Assembly: GCA_030248215.1 (NCBI GenBank)
Contig: JASANG010000764.1
Location: forward strand, 1-64,000
Source of the DNA: Enoplolaimus lenunculus
Lineage: Eukaryota > Nematoda > Enoplea > Enoplida > Thoracostomopsidae
Length of the DNA: 64,000 nucleotides
Reading direction: 5' to 3'
Made by a program: the position numbers and the translations under genes
Shown here: one piece after another, positions 25,101-38,100 of the stretch
Layout: every line of letters begins with the position of its first letter
Position numbering within the stretch: the stretch's first letter is position 1
The notes under the pieces: model-generated
What the model saw: only the letters and a program-made list of their open reading frames with translations
What the model was told of the DNA's origin: nothing
The model's database searches: none

Positions 25101-27664
25101 GCTATCAATTTTATTTCTGGGCGCAGATCAGTGTGTCTGGTCAGGAAACATGTTATCTCTTTTGCGTTTGTGTTTGAAAAAATTAATTGAAATGAACCGT
25201 TCGTCTAAAATTATAATCGTTTATGATGGTTTGGGTTTAAAGGCTGGAACACTATTGGCGTTCATTTCATATTTCATGTAAGCAAAAAATGGAATCGTCT
25301 AATCGGATGTAACAGAGAAAGTTGCGTGAGATGCGTTTCTTAGATTTAGGCGTCGCAAATATTGCAACGATTTTGAGATGTGTTTTTAGATTAAAAAGTC
25401 AATTACTTCAATTCAACGGAAACTTGTAGAAAGCGATGCTCAACTCAAATCAGCTCTAGTCCCAGTTGAAACGCTACATATTACATTGTTGGTGGTCAAG
25501 CTTGACGAAGAACGATGCTTACACAAGTAAGTTCGGAGAAAAACATCGGGATTTAACATTTTGAGATGGAGAAAATGTCAACCTGGAAAACTGAAATTGC
25601 TCAAACCTTACCTTAGAATAATTGTTTGAAGATAGTTGTTGTTTTAGCAAAATAGTGTGTTATTTTTTAAATTTTAACCGAAATTGGGATTTATAAGTAT
25701 ACTGTTGCAATTTACTACGAGATTTCAATTTTGATCAAAACATTATGGGTGGCGCTATATATACTTGTCATGTCGTGCTGGACGGTGCCGCAAGTCAAAA
25801 AATCTTTGTTTACAAATTGATATGCTGTGCCATGCGGCAATACGCGTGCTGACGGCGCCGAACGTCATCAAAAGTATCAGTGGCGTACCGAGAAATTTTG
25901 ATTGGGGGGCCGCATCCTCAGGCTTGTGCCTTTTTTCGCCTAAAGCAAACTTAGAATCCTTTAGCAGTACGGATCTCGATTTTTTCGTGGGATTTATGAG
26001 GTTGGTCACGCTTCCCTAGTTGGCTCTGGTAGCAATTTTAGAATTCTGTTTTATGTTCTTTAAACTTGACAGTTTGGGTATCTGAAAAGGTCGAATTGTT
26101 TGCCGCGTGAACACGATTTGAAAAAACCGTGAGCGCAGCGAGCAAAAAGCTAGACACTATTGTCTTTTACTCTAGTACAGAACTTCAGTTATAAGTCTGC
26201 GGCAAAATTTTTGTATACTAGGAAATATTTCTAGACACTAGCAGTTGAAACAGAGTGACCGAAGGCTCAAAGCCAGAACTTAAACAGAACTTTGAAGAAT
26301 TCGTGAGCGAAGCGGGAGAGAAGCTATACATTGTTAATCCTTCTTTAACAGTCTAAACATTTCTATATTCATGTAGCGCGGGGTCTAAACCGCCATACCG
26401 AACCACCCATTGGCCTAGGGGTTATGTAGTGAAGCTTTGCGCAATTTTTATTACTATATTTAGTTTTGAGCTGGTTAGGTTGAGGAATTTAACTTTGCTG
26501 TCAACGTTTGAACAGCGCCGTAGGCAAAATTTTTCGGAAATTGATTAGTTAAAAACATCGCGAGCGAAGCGAGCGAGAAACCATACGTTATCTTTGTATC
26601 TAATGTAAATTATGACGCAAGTACTGATTCCGTTTGGGGGGCCTCGGCCCCCCCCGGCCCCCCTCTCGGTACGTCCATGAAAAGTATTGTGTCACCCTAA
26701 GTGGCCGTGGTTTTGCACCCCGCAAAATATACGTGTGGAGTTGTGTAAATGTTTTCTTATTTAAGTGTTGCCGATGTACGCGGGTTATTGTGGATGTCTC
26801 TCTAGTCTACAATTAATTAATGCTTTTCAGAGCAAACTCAGGATTACGCCTAGCTCAAGAACGCATTCAACAAAATGTAACGCTAAGCAATGCTGTTTTA
26901 ACTTTTAACGGACTTGGACATTTTAAACAACAGGTTTTGTTCGCGAAACCGAAGGAAGATGATAGTATCGCTAAACTTCATTTGGCTGCAGGTATGTTTA
27001 GTGTTTTGTTTAGGTTTAGGCTTAGACTTCGTTTGGAATAACATGGTGTCGGTATTTACAATTAATACGTTTATTAATTTAAAACGTTTTATAGTGTTGT
27101 GTAACTTTCATTAATCATTCCTTGGATTTTGTGTAGTTTTGACGATTTTTTTTATGTCAAAATGTTAAATATTGGGTAACTTGCGTTTTGCAATTCAGAC
27201 TGTGTTCGTGAGAGTTTTGCCGCAGCTGGTATTCCGTCCACCGATACTCGACCGTTACAACCGCATTTAACAATTGCTAAACTGTCACGTGATTTGGCGT
27301 TGTCGAAAAAGATCAAACGAATTTCGTCAAAAGCGCTGGCTGCAGTGGAAAAGTATCACGTGGGTGCGCAGGCGATGGAAAGTGAGTGTTGTTATAAACT
27401 ACTCGAGTTGAATAGAATTTTTTGACTGATATGTAGCAAAACATTAACTCTGTGCAAATGAGTTCCAAAATTTCTATGTGAAATTTTATAGTAAAATGAA
27501 AGTCTTTGATTTATATGAAGCTGAAAACTTATAAACAAAATTATAAATTTCCCGGTGTTGATTTTTGATTTTGAATTTAAGAAATTCAATTGTGCTCCAT
27601 GGAGAAACCAAAAGACGAAGAAACTGGTTATTACTATGTTGTGAGCGAGTTTGATATCGAATAA
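22177..27664 (+). CDS. AKAP7-like 2H phosphoesterase, at least seven exons, 5' end not found
   Basis: Well-supported exons: 24676-24785, 25390-25526, 26831-26991, 27199-27381 and 27582-27664. They carry the AKAP7 central domain: PNYFVAIPF, the first His-x-Thr in LHITLLVVKL, FNGLGHFKQQVLFAKP, the second His-x-Thr in PHLTIAKLSRD, and the end IQLCSMEKPKDEETGYYY. Both catalytic-type H-x-T motifs of the 2H phosphoesterase fold are present. In vertebrates such proteins bind nucleotides, and mouse AKAP7 cleaves 2',5'-oligoadenylate. The RII-anchoring helix that follows the domain in vertebrate AKAP7 is absent; the protein stops about 15 residues after CSM. Upstream exons 22177-22997 and 23901-24247 fit in phase (CG|T, then T|TC) and add about 390 residues rich in Ser, Cys and Asn with no domain I recognise; these are less certain. 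The stop overlaps AATAAA at 27660-27665. The start exon must lie before 22177; no convincing one was found. Confidence 0.82.
23209..23443. repeat. 30-bp minisatellite, about eight units, in an AKAP7-like intron
   Basis: Units of GCTCGAGCTGCGTCGAATGT plus AGTCGAAACT, nearly identical, GC-rich and containing CTCGAG. Because 30 is a multiple of three it is open in several frames on both strands, which is not evidence of coding. It lies in intron 22998-23900. Confidence 0.85.
25878..26679. mobile_element. hAT-like non-autonomous element with perfect 8-bp duplication
   Basis: In AKAP7-like intron between 25526 and 26831. Ends CAGTGGCGTACCGAGA and, inverted, TCTCGGTACGTCCATG; AAAAGTAT at 25870-25877 is repeated at 26680-26687. 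The inside has three diverged copies of a GCGAGCGAAGCGAGCGAGAA motif (about 26128, 26301, 26561). No transposase frame. The duplication lies inside a sequence also found at 48077-48115, so the element sits in an older repeat. Confidence 0.85.
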
Positions 27665-27665
27665 A
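27660..27665 (+). terminator. AATAAA overlapping the stop of the AKAP7-like gene
   Basis: The last sense codon GAA and stop TAA run into AATAAA. If used, the 3' untranslated region would be very short; it may be chance in AT-rich DNA. Confidence 0.25.
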
Positions 27666-27747
27666 ATAATGAAATTTTTGTGAAACAGTAATTTTAGTTG
27701 AAATTCTAATTGTAAGCGTTATCCACTTGCCAGTACGCGTTTGCACA

Positions 27748-28790
27748 AAAAATGATCATATTTGGAAATTTTTTTGCATATTTGAGCTTCTCATGACCTC
27801 TCCTAATTATTCAACGCCCTAGTATGAATTGTCAGAAAATCAATTTTTCGGTCCCATACTGCCACGCATTGTGATCATATTTTTGTCGAAAACGTATAAA
27901 CAAATTATATATGATTCGACACAGCTTGTAGAGCTGAGTCAAAAAGTGTTAAATTTGTTGCAATAAAACGATTGTTTAACGAGTTATGGTAAAATAGATT
28001 TGGCGCGCTGCACCGATTTGGGACGGGCCGAATTAGTGATTTGGCTTTATATGGTTAACCAGTTGTCTCATCGTTAAAAATTAGGTCATGCCATTCAGGT
28101 CAGAAAGCTGCGTCGATGACTTTAACGTTTGTAATGCGGGGTTCACGTTACCGATTACGCGCTTGGTACCTGTTTTGTCGCTGTGTCCATGGCGGTACAC
28201 GGTGATTTTTTGCTACCCATATGGATACTAACAGAAAATAAAATGTTATGCATCGCTAGGTTTTCGAAATATTTATCTACCCATATGGGTAGTCAAGATG
28301 TCTGCTCGCAGCCCATATCTTTGCCAACATAATTAACGTTCAATCAAGCACTTTAAAACGGCTCAGTACGTTGAGTTTTATTTTACAAGTCTGCTTCAGT
28401 TTGTTTTTACAGTATTTTCCAAAAAATCTAAAAAATTACGCTAGCTGTACATATTGTTGAAACAATCGCAAGGTACCCGTATGGGTAAGAAACCGAAGAC
28501 TACGTATCCATAGCTTCAAACGTAAGGTACCCATATGAGTAGTAGTTAGCTAACTACCTTATACTGGTTGTTTCTATCTACTGCTATGGGTAGGTAACAA
28601 AAGTGTTAACAAGCACAGAATTGTTAACGTTAACCCGGCATGAGCTTTTGACAAAATATTTGTTCGGTCCCAAGGGTGAGCTTGTGACCGAAAAAATTAA
28701 ACTTAATTTATATTTGGGTGTGAAATGATCAAGGGCAGTCATGACTCAAAATATGCAAAAATTTTCAAAATCCAACCATTTTTGGGCAAA
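27748..28790. mobile_element. Inverted-repeat element with CCCATATGGG motifs
   Basis: Left end near TGGAAATTTTTTTGCATATT with TGAGCTTCTCATGACC; inverted counterpart AGTCATGACTCAAAATATGC at about 28737-28780. The middle has at least five copies of an ACCCATATGGGTA-like palindrome (28216-28595). A diverged relative of the left arm is at 2810-3100. No long open frame. Confidence 0.5.
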
Positions 28791-29184
28791 TTTAGGCTAA
28801 CGGGGTGATAACAGAAAACATCGCATTCTTTTATGTTAATTAAATTGTATAGTATTGGCCAGGGTGTAACCAGATATCCGATTCAGATAAACAAATTTCG
28901 GGAATTCTGTTTAAAGTTTTAAAAACCTATTGAATATTTGCATGCACTTATTATATTCGCTGAAATAAGCCTTTTTACCTTTTTCCTCAATATCCGGTTC
29001 CTGTTTTGCTTATTTTACTATTCGTTTACAAACTGGCCATTGGTCATATTAACTAGGTCTTAAAATTACAAAAATAAAATTCTACAATACGAATATTAAC
29101 TTGATTCGCTATTAATTTAAACTTGATTGGGAGTAAATTTGTTTCAAATTCAATTTGAACTGTGGTTCGTTTTAAACACCCAAA

Positions 29185-32100
29185 ATGCGACCCCACGAAT
29201 CGCAAGGATTTCCGTACACTCGTGGCCCGTTGTACACATGTGAACCAGTTGTGTTGAATTTAACACAAAATTGTGAACCTGATCGGGTATTAAGACATTC
29301 GAGAATATTTACCCAAGCCTTGTTCCCTTTCGCATGCCTGTTTCTTACACTTATGATTGACCGGTTCACAGCGTGGATGGAAAACCGAAACTTTGGATTT
29401 ACGCTGCCGCGAACGGTCTGCGCGTTGTTGGTGTCGATGAGTGCAACTGTTTTTGCATTTGTGATTCGATCAGACGCAGAAGTTATGCAATTTATTGCAG
29501 ATTATACATGGACCAGTTTGGAACCGCATGATATTATGTTTGCTGTGTTGCCAATTTTGATATTTGAAGGTATATGGCTAAAAGGCTTTGGAAAATGATG
29601 TACGCCACTCATTCAGGCTATTATGTTTTTTAGTCTTTGGCAAAAGGTTAGGGTTAACTACAGCCTTTTCCTAAACCTAGTCTGCGTCTAAATCTGCGGG
29701 ATGTTTATGTATACGCAGCCCAGAACCCGGAGACCCATGTACAGATGAGGGGCGGAACGATTTTCTGTGGGACTAGAAAAGAGTAAGCTTAAGCTTTAGA
29801 CTATATTTTTTTACTTGGTTTGGGCTTAGGTTTAGGTATATGCTTATAATACTCGTCCGCCCATGTTATTTACATTGGCCACCCCGGACAAAATTTCGAA
29901 GCTTTTACTAAGTTAAATGCTCGACACCACTTTGGCGGGTACAACAGCATTGCAAATTTCGGCCCTAGCAAAACAGACGGGTTGGAAACGGGATGCGTCT
30001 TGTTTGTTTCAACGATGCCCCAGCCGGAACCGGAAAACAAAAAATTGTTGTTACAGAAAAATTAATTTTTAACGCTATTATAGCTTTTAACGGTGTAAAC
30101 GCACGATTTAGGGTGCGAAAATCTTGAAACTAATGCAGTAACTGGAAACGTATGATCAATTATGAAGAATGACACAAATTAAAAATTTTGGTAACACACG
30201 CTCAGATAATTTTAGAAAAATAAGTTAGAATAATATATGTCAATTTTTCTTAAATTTTCGTACGAGACATTTTCAATACCGAAAACATCGGAAAATTCCG
30301 GTGAAAAAATACCGGATTTTTTACCGGAACTGGATAGTGAAAAATACCGCATTTCCCTACCGGAACCGGAATTCCGGTTGCACCCTGTCTAGCATCATTT
30401 TAAAAAACGTGAAACCGATTTATGTACAGGACTATCACAGGTGTGTCCAAATTGGTATCCGAGTTTTGATTTTGTTCCAAGCCGGTTTGCAAGCTCAAGC
30501 CACATGTGCAATTTGTTGCAGCCGGCAACTTGGAACTACTATTCACACGTGCTAATTTTTAGCAGATTTTGCCGCATTAGCTTTAAAACTGTTTGTTGTA
30601 TGCGAAAATCTATTTGCAAAAGTTGTTGCAGATGCAAGATGCCGCTGCAAGGATTTAAATATATGAATGGGGCTTTGAAGAATCGGTATCAGCCAGGGAG
30701 TAAACCGGATATTCGTTTCCGGTAACAATTGGTGTCCGTTTTTGTTATCTATAACACAAATAAAGTTGGAAATGAGATATATCTCGCAGTTTTTTTATTA
30801 CAGATATGCTTCAATTGTTCGAAAAGAAATGAAAATTACGAAATTCGTCCAATACCATAAACGTTTCGATGTATCTGCCATTTTTTTTAAAATTTTACAA
30901 AGCCCAGTGAATACTTGCACACCTCAATTGTGTTGGCAGACAAACATCTTTAAAACTTTTATACTTCAATATCCGTATTCCGTTTTTGTTATTTTGATCA
31001 CTATCCGTTTCCGTTGTTTTTTTACTGTATCCGATTACATGCTGGTATGAGTACAAGTATTGAATATTTAAAATCACCTGTTCGCCGTTTAAATTATTTT
31101 TAAATTTTTTAAATTTTAGCGACATTCAAAATTGAAGCTGACGAATTTGTTAAAAATATTAAATTAATTTTGTTTTTGTCGCTTGGATGCTTTTTCGTTG
31201 CTGCGTCGCTTACCGGAGTGACAATGTTTGTTTCGGAAAATTTGATCAGAGGACATCGACAATGGAATATTTATGTAAATTTGTTTGCAAAGATATCGCT
31301 GGGTATTAATGGGAACTAGAGAATATCTCTTTCTTCGTTGTATAGCCATCGTAGATCTTGGTCCTTTATACGCCTACACTGCACATTATAGGCTAGGACC
31401 CATATTTTCAAACGTCGTATAGGTAAAAGATTTTTTACCCGCGTTGCGCTTTATCTGCGGAAATTTTATTTCATTGCCCGCAAAAATTTTAATGCCCGCG
31501 CAAAATTGCTTTACCTGTCACCTGTATTTACCCGCACAAAATTTGTGTACCGTTACTGAAATTATCTGCCATTAATTTTTTCTTCTGCGTTCAAAACAAT
31601 TGTTTAATTTTACAGTGCATAGATGTTACTCGCTGGACTTACGTTGCAAAAAACTCTTTATAAGTAACTTTCAAAGCAAACCATTAAGTAATAAGTGATC
31701 AGTGAATCGAAACATTCTTGTCTGCGCAAAATTGTGGAGCAGTGAATCGAAACATTCCATGTCTGCTCAAAATCGTAGTAAAGAGTGCACAAATCACACA
31801 TTTCTTTACGGTTTCGTCGCTATTTGTCTTAAGACCTCTTTCAGAAGGTTGCAGAAATATTTTTTCAAGCCAAAGAAAAACATAACCTCTGTAGGAACGC
31901 GAAGACTCCGAGCAAACTGAATAAAATATATTGTTGCTGCAATTTGAAAACTCATAAATATTTTTCGATTCAACGGCACATTTAAGAAGGACTCATACTT
32001 ATTTTTCACTCATACGGTAAAAATAGCTTGATAATTTATGTTTTTCTACATTATCTGGCTTCAAGTTTTCTCTTGAAAAGTTTACGCGGGTAAAGAATCA

Positions 32101-35100
32101 CAAATTTGCACCCACGCTTTAAAATTCTTTACCCGTGGGTATACCCGCACCAAAATTTTCTTGCCCGTACCGGCGTTACTGCGGGTACTCGCGGGTAGCG
32201 TGTAGCTCTGCGTATGGCAACTATCATCGGTTCAGTTGAACTCAAAATTGGTACATGAGTAGAGCAAATCAGATGGCGAAAAATGGGATAAACTTTGAGC
32301 TTCAGCATTCACTGGTTCGAAAGTTACAACACCTATCACCAACTGGTCATACTGTCCGGGCACACATTTGACACTACGGGCCTAGGCTTTATGCAAGCGC
32401 TTAGGCATCAAGGATAGGTGACGTTTTTGCCTAAACCTAAGCCGAAATTTGGAAATGAAAGTGACTACTGGCTTATATCAACTATGCTTAGTATATTAGC
32501 AGTAAGGGGAAGTAAACAAGTGCCATTGATACAGCTGTTGTTGTGCTGTTGACAAAATTATTGTAATCGGCGCATTATTTTATTCGTATAGAGCATTTCA
32601 GATTTGCTTAATGTTCGGCTCGCTAATCAGCGCTACGGACCCTGTTGCAGTAATTGCTCTTCTGACAGAACTCGGTGCACCGCACGACTTAAGCTTACTG
32701 ATCGAAGGCGAGAGTTTACTCAACGATGGAGCAGCGATTGTGATGTATGGCGTGTTTCGACTGTTGGCAGTGAGCCAAATTGAATTTTATGACGTCAACG
32801 CTTCAAACACTACTGCGTTCAATGTAAACAATGACGAAAATATACCATTAAGCGTAACGATGCTTATTGCTGCAGTGATGCTTAGCATTGTTATTGGATA
32901 TGTAATTGCAGAAATTGCAAGTAAGTGCAGTTAAAATATTGCACCAATGTGTAGATCAGGGACGGAACAGTAATAAGCATATTCCTAAGCCTAAGCTAAC
33001 GCGTAAGAATGAGCTTATTCCTGAGTCTAGGCCTTAGCCTAGGCCTAAACAAAATAAAATTAGTCTGAAGCTTAACCTTGCTCTACGCCAGTACAACTGA
33101 AACGCGTTCTGTCCCAAATTTTTACATGGGTCAAAAATTGAAATAAAATGCACATGCATAAATTATCAGTATTATACATAAGTCCATGGGTCGTGTTTAT
33201 TTCGTCATATTCTGTCGCGTAGTACTTAGTACAATATATACTTTAGTTATAATTTGAAAACCAAAGAAAACTCTCCTGTTTATAGAGTGTGGTAGTATCT
33301 CGATCCTTCCTACTTTTCTATCAGGGATCACCGCAATTTCAACAAACCCTACAGCTGGATAAGGTCTGCAACCCCAAATCCTTCCGGACCAAGATTTCAT
33401 CACAGAAATAGCTATGGTTCAACGCCTTTCTGTCAAACTCTCTTGTTCGCGTCTGGTGGCTTCTCGCGAGGGAATTTCATCGTAGCATCCAAACGCGTTC
33501 AGTAAATCCCGTAATTTTTACTAAGTATTCAAGGTGGTGCAAACGTAGCATTTGTCAACTCTCTCCTAAAACGCTTCCGCTGTGGATCGGTTGAAATTTC
33601 GGCGACTCAAGAGGTCGGCAACCTTTTCGGTTGGAAAGCAAAAAGTGCCGATGCCACACTACTCTATAAATATGAGGGGACTTTGGTTGCCAGAATGCTA
33701 AACAAGTAGCATTGCTTGTATACACACAAAAAGTATTTCTGAATTTATTCAGAAAAGTATTTTCTGTAGCAAATCTGAAAAGTTTATCTGAAATTTAAGA
33801 CAATTATTCTAAAAATAACAGGAAAACGTTTATTTTCAGATTCTGTTTCAAAACCTTTTTGAAAACTTTTATACAACAGAAATACTTTTCCAGTGCACAT
33901 TGTTAATTATATTTGTTAAATGTAAGAATTTTTTCTTAAATATCACAAATATTATTTTGAGTGATATCTGCAAATCGCGGTTCACAACTTGTCCTGTGGG
34001 AACGGTATTTGTACACGATTGCTGATTTTTAGCCACCCATAGGTACAGGCCCCCTGCCCATTTTTTGGATGGTTTCATATACTTTTCACCCGTGTCCGGA
34101 AATGCTTGTCCCTTTCGTGACTTTAACTTTTCCGGCTCATGTAAATATCAGAAGCGGAACGTTTTTGTGTGGGAATGCAATAAACTAAGCATAAAGCTTT
34201 AGACTAATTTTTTGCTTAGACTTAGGCATTTACTCATTCTTACGCTTTGGTTTAGTGAATATACTTATACTACTGTTGCGACCCTGTTCTAAACGTTGGC
34301 CAATTTTCCTGAATTTCAGTCTGGCTTCTTGGCAAATTTATCCAAGCGTCCGTCCAAGAGCGAACAGTGGTCATTTTCTCCGTCTACGTCACGTATATCC
34401 TGTGCGAATACATCGACGGTTCGGGTGTGATCGGCTTAGTAGTCCTTGCCGTTATCCTCAACCGGCATCAAGGCCGCTTCAGCGCCGAAGCTGCACGCGA
34501 TAACCTGAGACTGTGGGAATTTTTAGCGTACTGGGCGAACGGGATTGTGTTTGTTGTGACTGGCGTTGTTTGTGGTGAACATATTTGGTTACATTTTGGA
34601 GGCGATTTAGCACAGATGGACCAAGGCCAAGGTCGAACCGGCCAACGTGAAATACTGCAAGATTATGCAATGGTGTTTGGTGTTTATGTAATTGTACGTT
34701 TTTCAATTTTGAAATCTTTAATATCTTTTAGGTTAAACGTCTGTTAGAAATTATACACATGCGTTTGCAAATTATTATTGTAAAAATTTAGCAAAATTTT
34801 CGCACTACTGAATAAGCTTTTGTACGCTTTCACTGATGCAGGTTTTGAAATTTTCAAATTTGGGCATTACATATTTTAATGAAATTGTAACAAAATTACA
34901 CAAATTTATAAATATTTAGAATGACTCAAATTGTTAAACAAAATGTTATATTTGGACAATGTTGAAATTATATTGAAATGTGGGCTGAAATTGTCAACTG
35001 AATATAGCAACTATCATCAGTTAATAATAGGTTTTCAAACTCACTAACTATTGCAGTTGTTGCGCTCATAATTCGTACAGGACTAAAGCAAATCATATGG

Positions 35101-38100
35101 CGAAAATGATACTAAATTTTGAGCCTCAGTATTCACTGGTTCGAAAGTTACACGGTGACAGGTTGCTGCACACATTTGAGAATACGACCCATAATTTTTA
35201 GGCAAGTTTTCCAAAAAAACGGTTTGAAATTTTAGGTCAAACTTTCTCAAAAAAATTTTATTTATAAATTTTAGACTAACCTGGTTCGATTTGTTGTTCT
35301 GTTGCCAACGCTGATTTGCTTTCCAAGATGGCCATTTCAATTCGGCAACATGAACTGGTCATATTTGGTCGTGCTATGGTACGGTGGATTGCGTGGCGCA
35401 GTGGCGTTATTGTTAGCGATGCATTTTATTGAAGATGACTGTTTTGATACGGTCATTGTACGATCACGAGCTATGATTTATGTTAGCGGTGAGTGTGAGA
35501 AGGGTGAAACCATTTAACCTCAGTTTATTTCTAACCGGATCTATCAACACACGGTGTGGGCCGAGCATTCGGCCATGTGCAGGGTCGGAGCAGCCATCTC
35601 CATACCCCCCGATTTGGAGGCCCCACGCCAAAAAGGCCCCCTCTCCCTAACAAGATTGTAAACAAAAAGTTTGGAAAATATTTTGATCGTCGCAAGGGGG
35701 CACTACCCCGAAATTTTTGGATGGCATTCAAAACCTGATACGGTATTGGCTATGTGGACAAGAGTATGCAGTTTGGCTGATTTTGGCATGGCACAAAAGG
35801 AACCAGCGGGCGTTGCGTTTTGCTTGATTTAATCCTGTTAGTAGGAGTTCAACTATGTTATTTTCTTAAAATCCTTTTCACATGGCATAGACAGCAAACA
35901 ATTTTATGCAAACTGTCAATCATATGTGAAATTTATACAAAAATCATATGAAATGCCGAGTGTTTAACAATTGCAACGCGTACACACAGTACAAATTCCC
36001 CACAAAACACGGAGTAACATACCAGTCGCGCTAGATTGTCGTGGTCCCATAGCTGAGTGGCTTCAGAACCCAACAATAGTCTGGTTCGAATCTTAGCTTG
36101 AAATTATATTTCAGATGAAATTGAAAATATTCATACGAAGAAACATGTAAAATGTTCAGTTTACCAAATCTATTGTGTTATTTTCAGGCGTTGTAGTGCT
36201 TAGCTTGCTCGTTCAAGCTACTACAGCGCATGTCGTCATTCATCGTTTAGGATTGGACAAAATTTCTCGCTACCGTCGGAAAATTATGGACCGCGCCATC
36301 CGACAGCTTAACAGCCAAATTGGGCCTGCGGTACTTATCTTGCGTCAGAATACTCCGGAGCTTGCAGAAGCAAACTGGGAGGCTTTTACTCGACTTGTGG
36401 CCGTAAGTCGCTAATGACTGCATCAATTTAGGTTCGACAACGTAAACTTGCTTTCATTGCAATATTTGAACCAAAAATCGTGGATTTATTAGCCATATCT
36501 CCCATATCTCGCATTCAGTATGATGCACTGTACGGCCAATATAAAGAACAGGGGCGGAACAGTATTATAAGCATATTCCTAAGCCTAAGCCTAAGCGTAA
36601 GAATGAGCATATTCCTAAGCCTAAGCCTTGGCGTAAGAATGAGCGTATTCCTAAGCCTAAGCGTAAGAATGAGCATATTCCTAAGCCTAAGCCTAAACCA
36701 AGCAAAAAAATTAGTCTAAAGCTTAAGCTTACTCTATTGCAGACCCACAGAAAAACGTTCCGCCCCTGATGTTTAATACATTGGGCCTACCGTCCAAACT
36801 GTGCATTTGAAATTATGTGCACAATTCACCAGAGTCCTGAGTTCAACTTCGGACTTTAAAATCGAATTGAGTTGAACTGCGTAAAATTCATAACCCGTTC
36901 TCACATCGAGTAGACTGCGAGCAACTTAGAGTAAGATGTATACGCAAATCGTATACACAGTGAACAACGTTTAACAATTACTACGCGTACGAGAAGTGTA
37001 CAGTGTTCACAAGACGTGAGAGCCACCTCAAGCTCGAGCATTTAGCTTCTACAGCTGAGTGGTGATAGTAAAATCCTTTTGCAGTGATGCTGTGATTAGA
37101 ATCTTGGTTTGAAATTGATTCATATTTACAACACTAAATATTCGTGTGACAAAGGGTTAATGAAATTTTTTTTTACAAAAATCTTAAACCTTATGCTATA
37201 GCAACTGGCTGTGATCGCACCAGGCATTGCACATAAGGACAATTTTGAACTTCATGCTCCAGATACGAAACCCGTACCGCAAGCATCTTCGTCATCGATC
37301 TGTCGGCGATTCCGGCCAAACCACTCAGCCTTTCGAGACTGGGCCATCAGGCAGCGGTGCAGAAAGTCCTTCAGGCGGCAAACCGATGATTGAAGGAACC
37401 GCTTCAGCGATTGGATCGTTCGCTCCTCCGCTGAAAAGTCTGTCACAAAGTCAACTTTTCGATCTTGGAATAAGTCGGTTCGCAAGTGCAATGTCGTCTA
37501 AGACTGAACAGTTTACAGTCGACCCAGGGGGTATTCGACCCCCTCGGACACTGGATGATGAAACTCGAGACGAAATTGATCACCGGTAATGTCAGTAAGA
37601 GCTTGTGTCCACTTTCCTCACATTTACGTTTAAGCTTTGGATGGAAATAGACTTGCCTAAGCTTAAAGCTTTTGTCTAATCCCGAGCGGATGTCTTAATC
37701 TTAAATGTGGGGAAAGTGTACTTGAACAGTTAGGCACGGATTAGGTTGTTTGACTCCAATAGGCTAAACCTAATATCTGGCAGTTTAGTCAGAACCTGAG
37801 TTTGTGATTGTTTTTAGACAACACTGTTTTATTTGCATTAAATGATAAAAACTGGATTCACTAGAGTAAACTTAAGCTTTCGACTAATTTTTTGCTTGGC
37901 TTAGGCTTAGGAATACGCTCATTCTTACGCTTAAGCTTAGGCTTAGGAATATGCTCATTGTTACGCTTATACGCTTTACTTTAGTAAGATATCTTACATA
38001 ACGCCTTTAAAACACTGGGAATATATTTTGTAGGTCAATCTGCTATTCAGACCAATTACTAATTTTCCTAGGCCATTCTGCTATTTTGAGCAAATATCAG

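Noticed and set aside
36403-36430. A 28-nt intron in the exchanger joining to GTTCGACAACG
   Set aside because: Too short for known animal introns, and the following frame leads into element B5.
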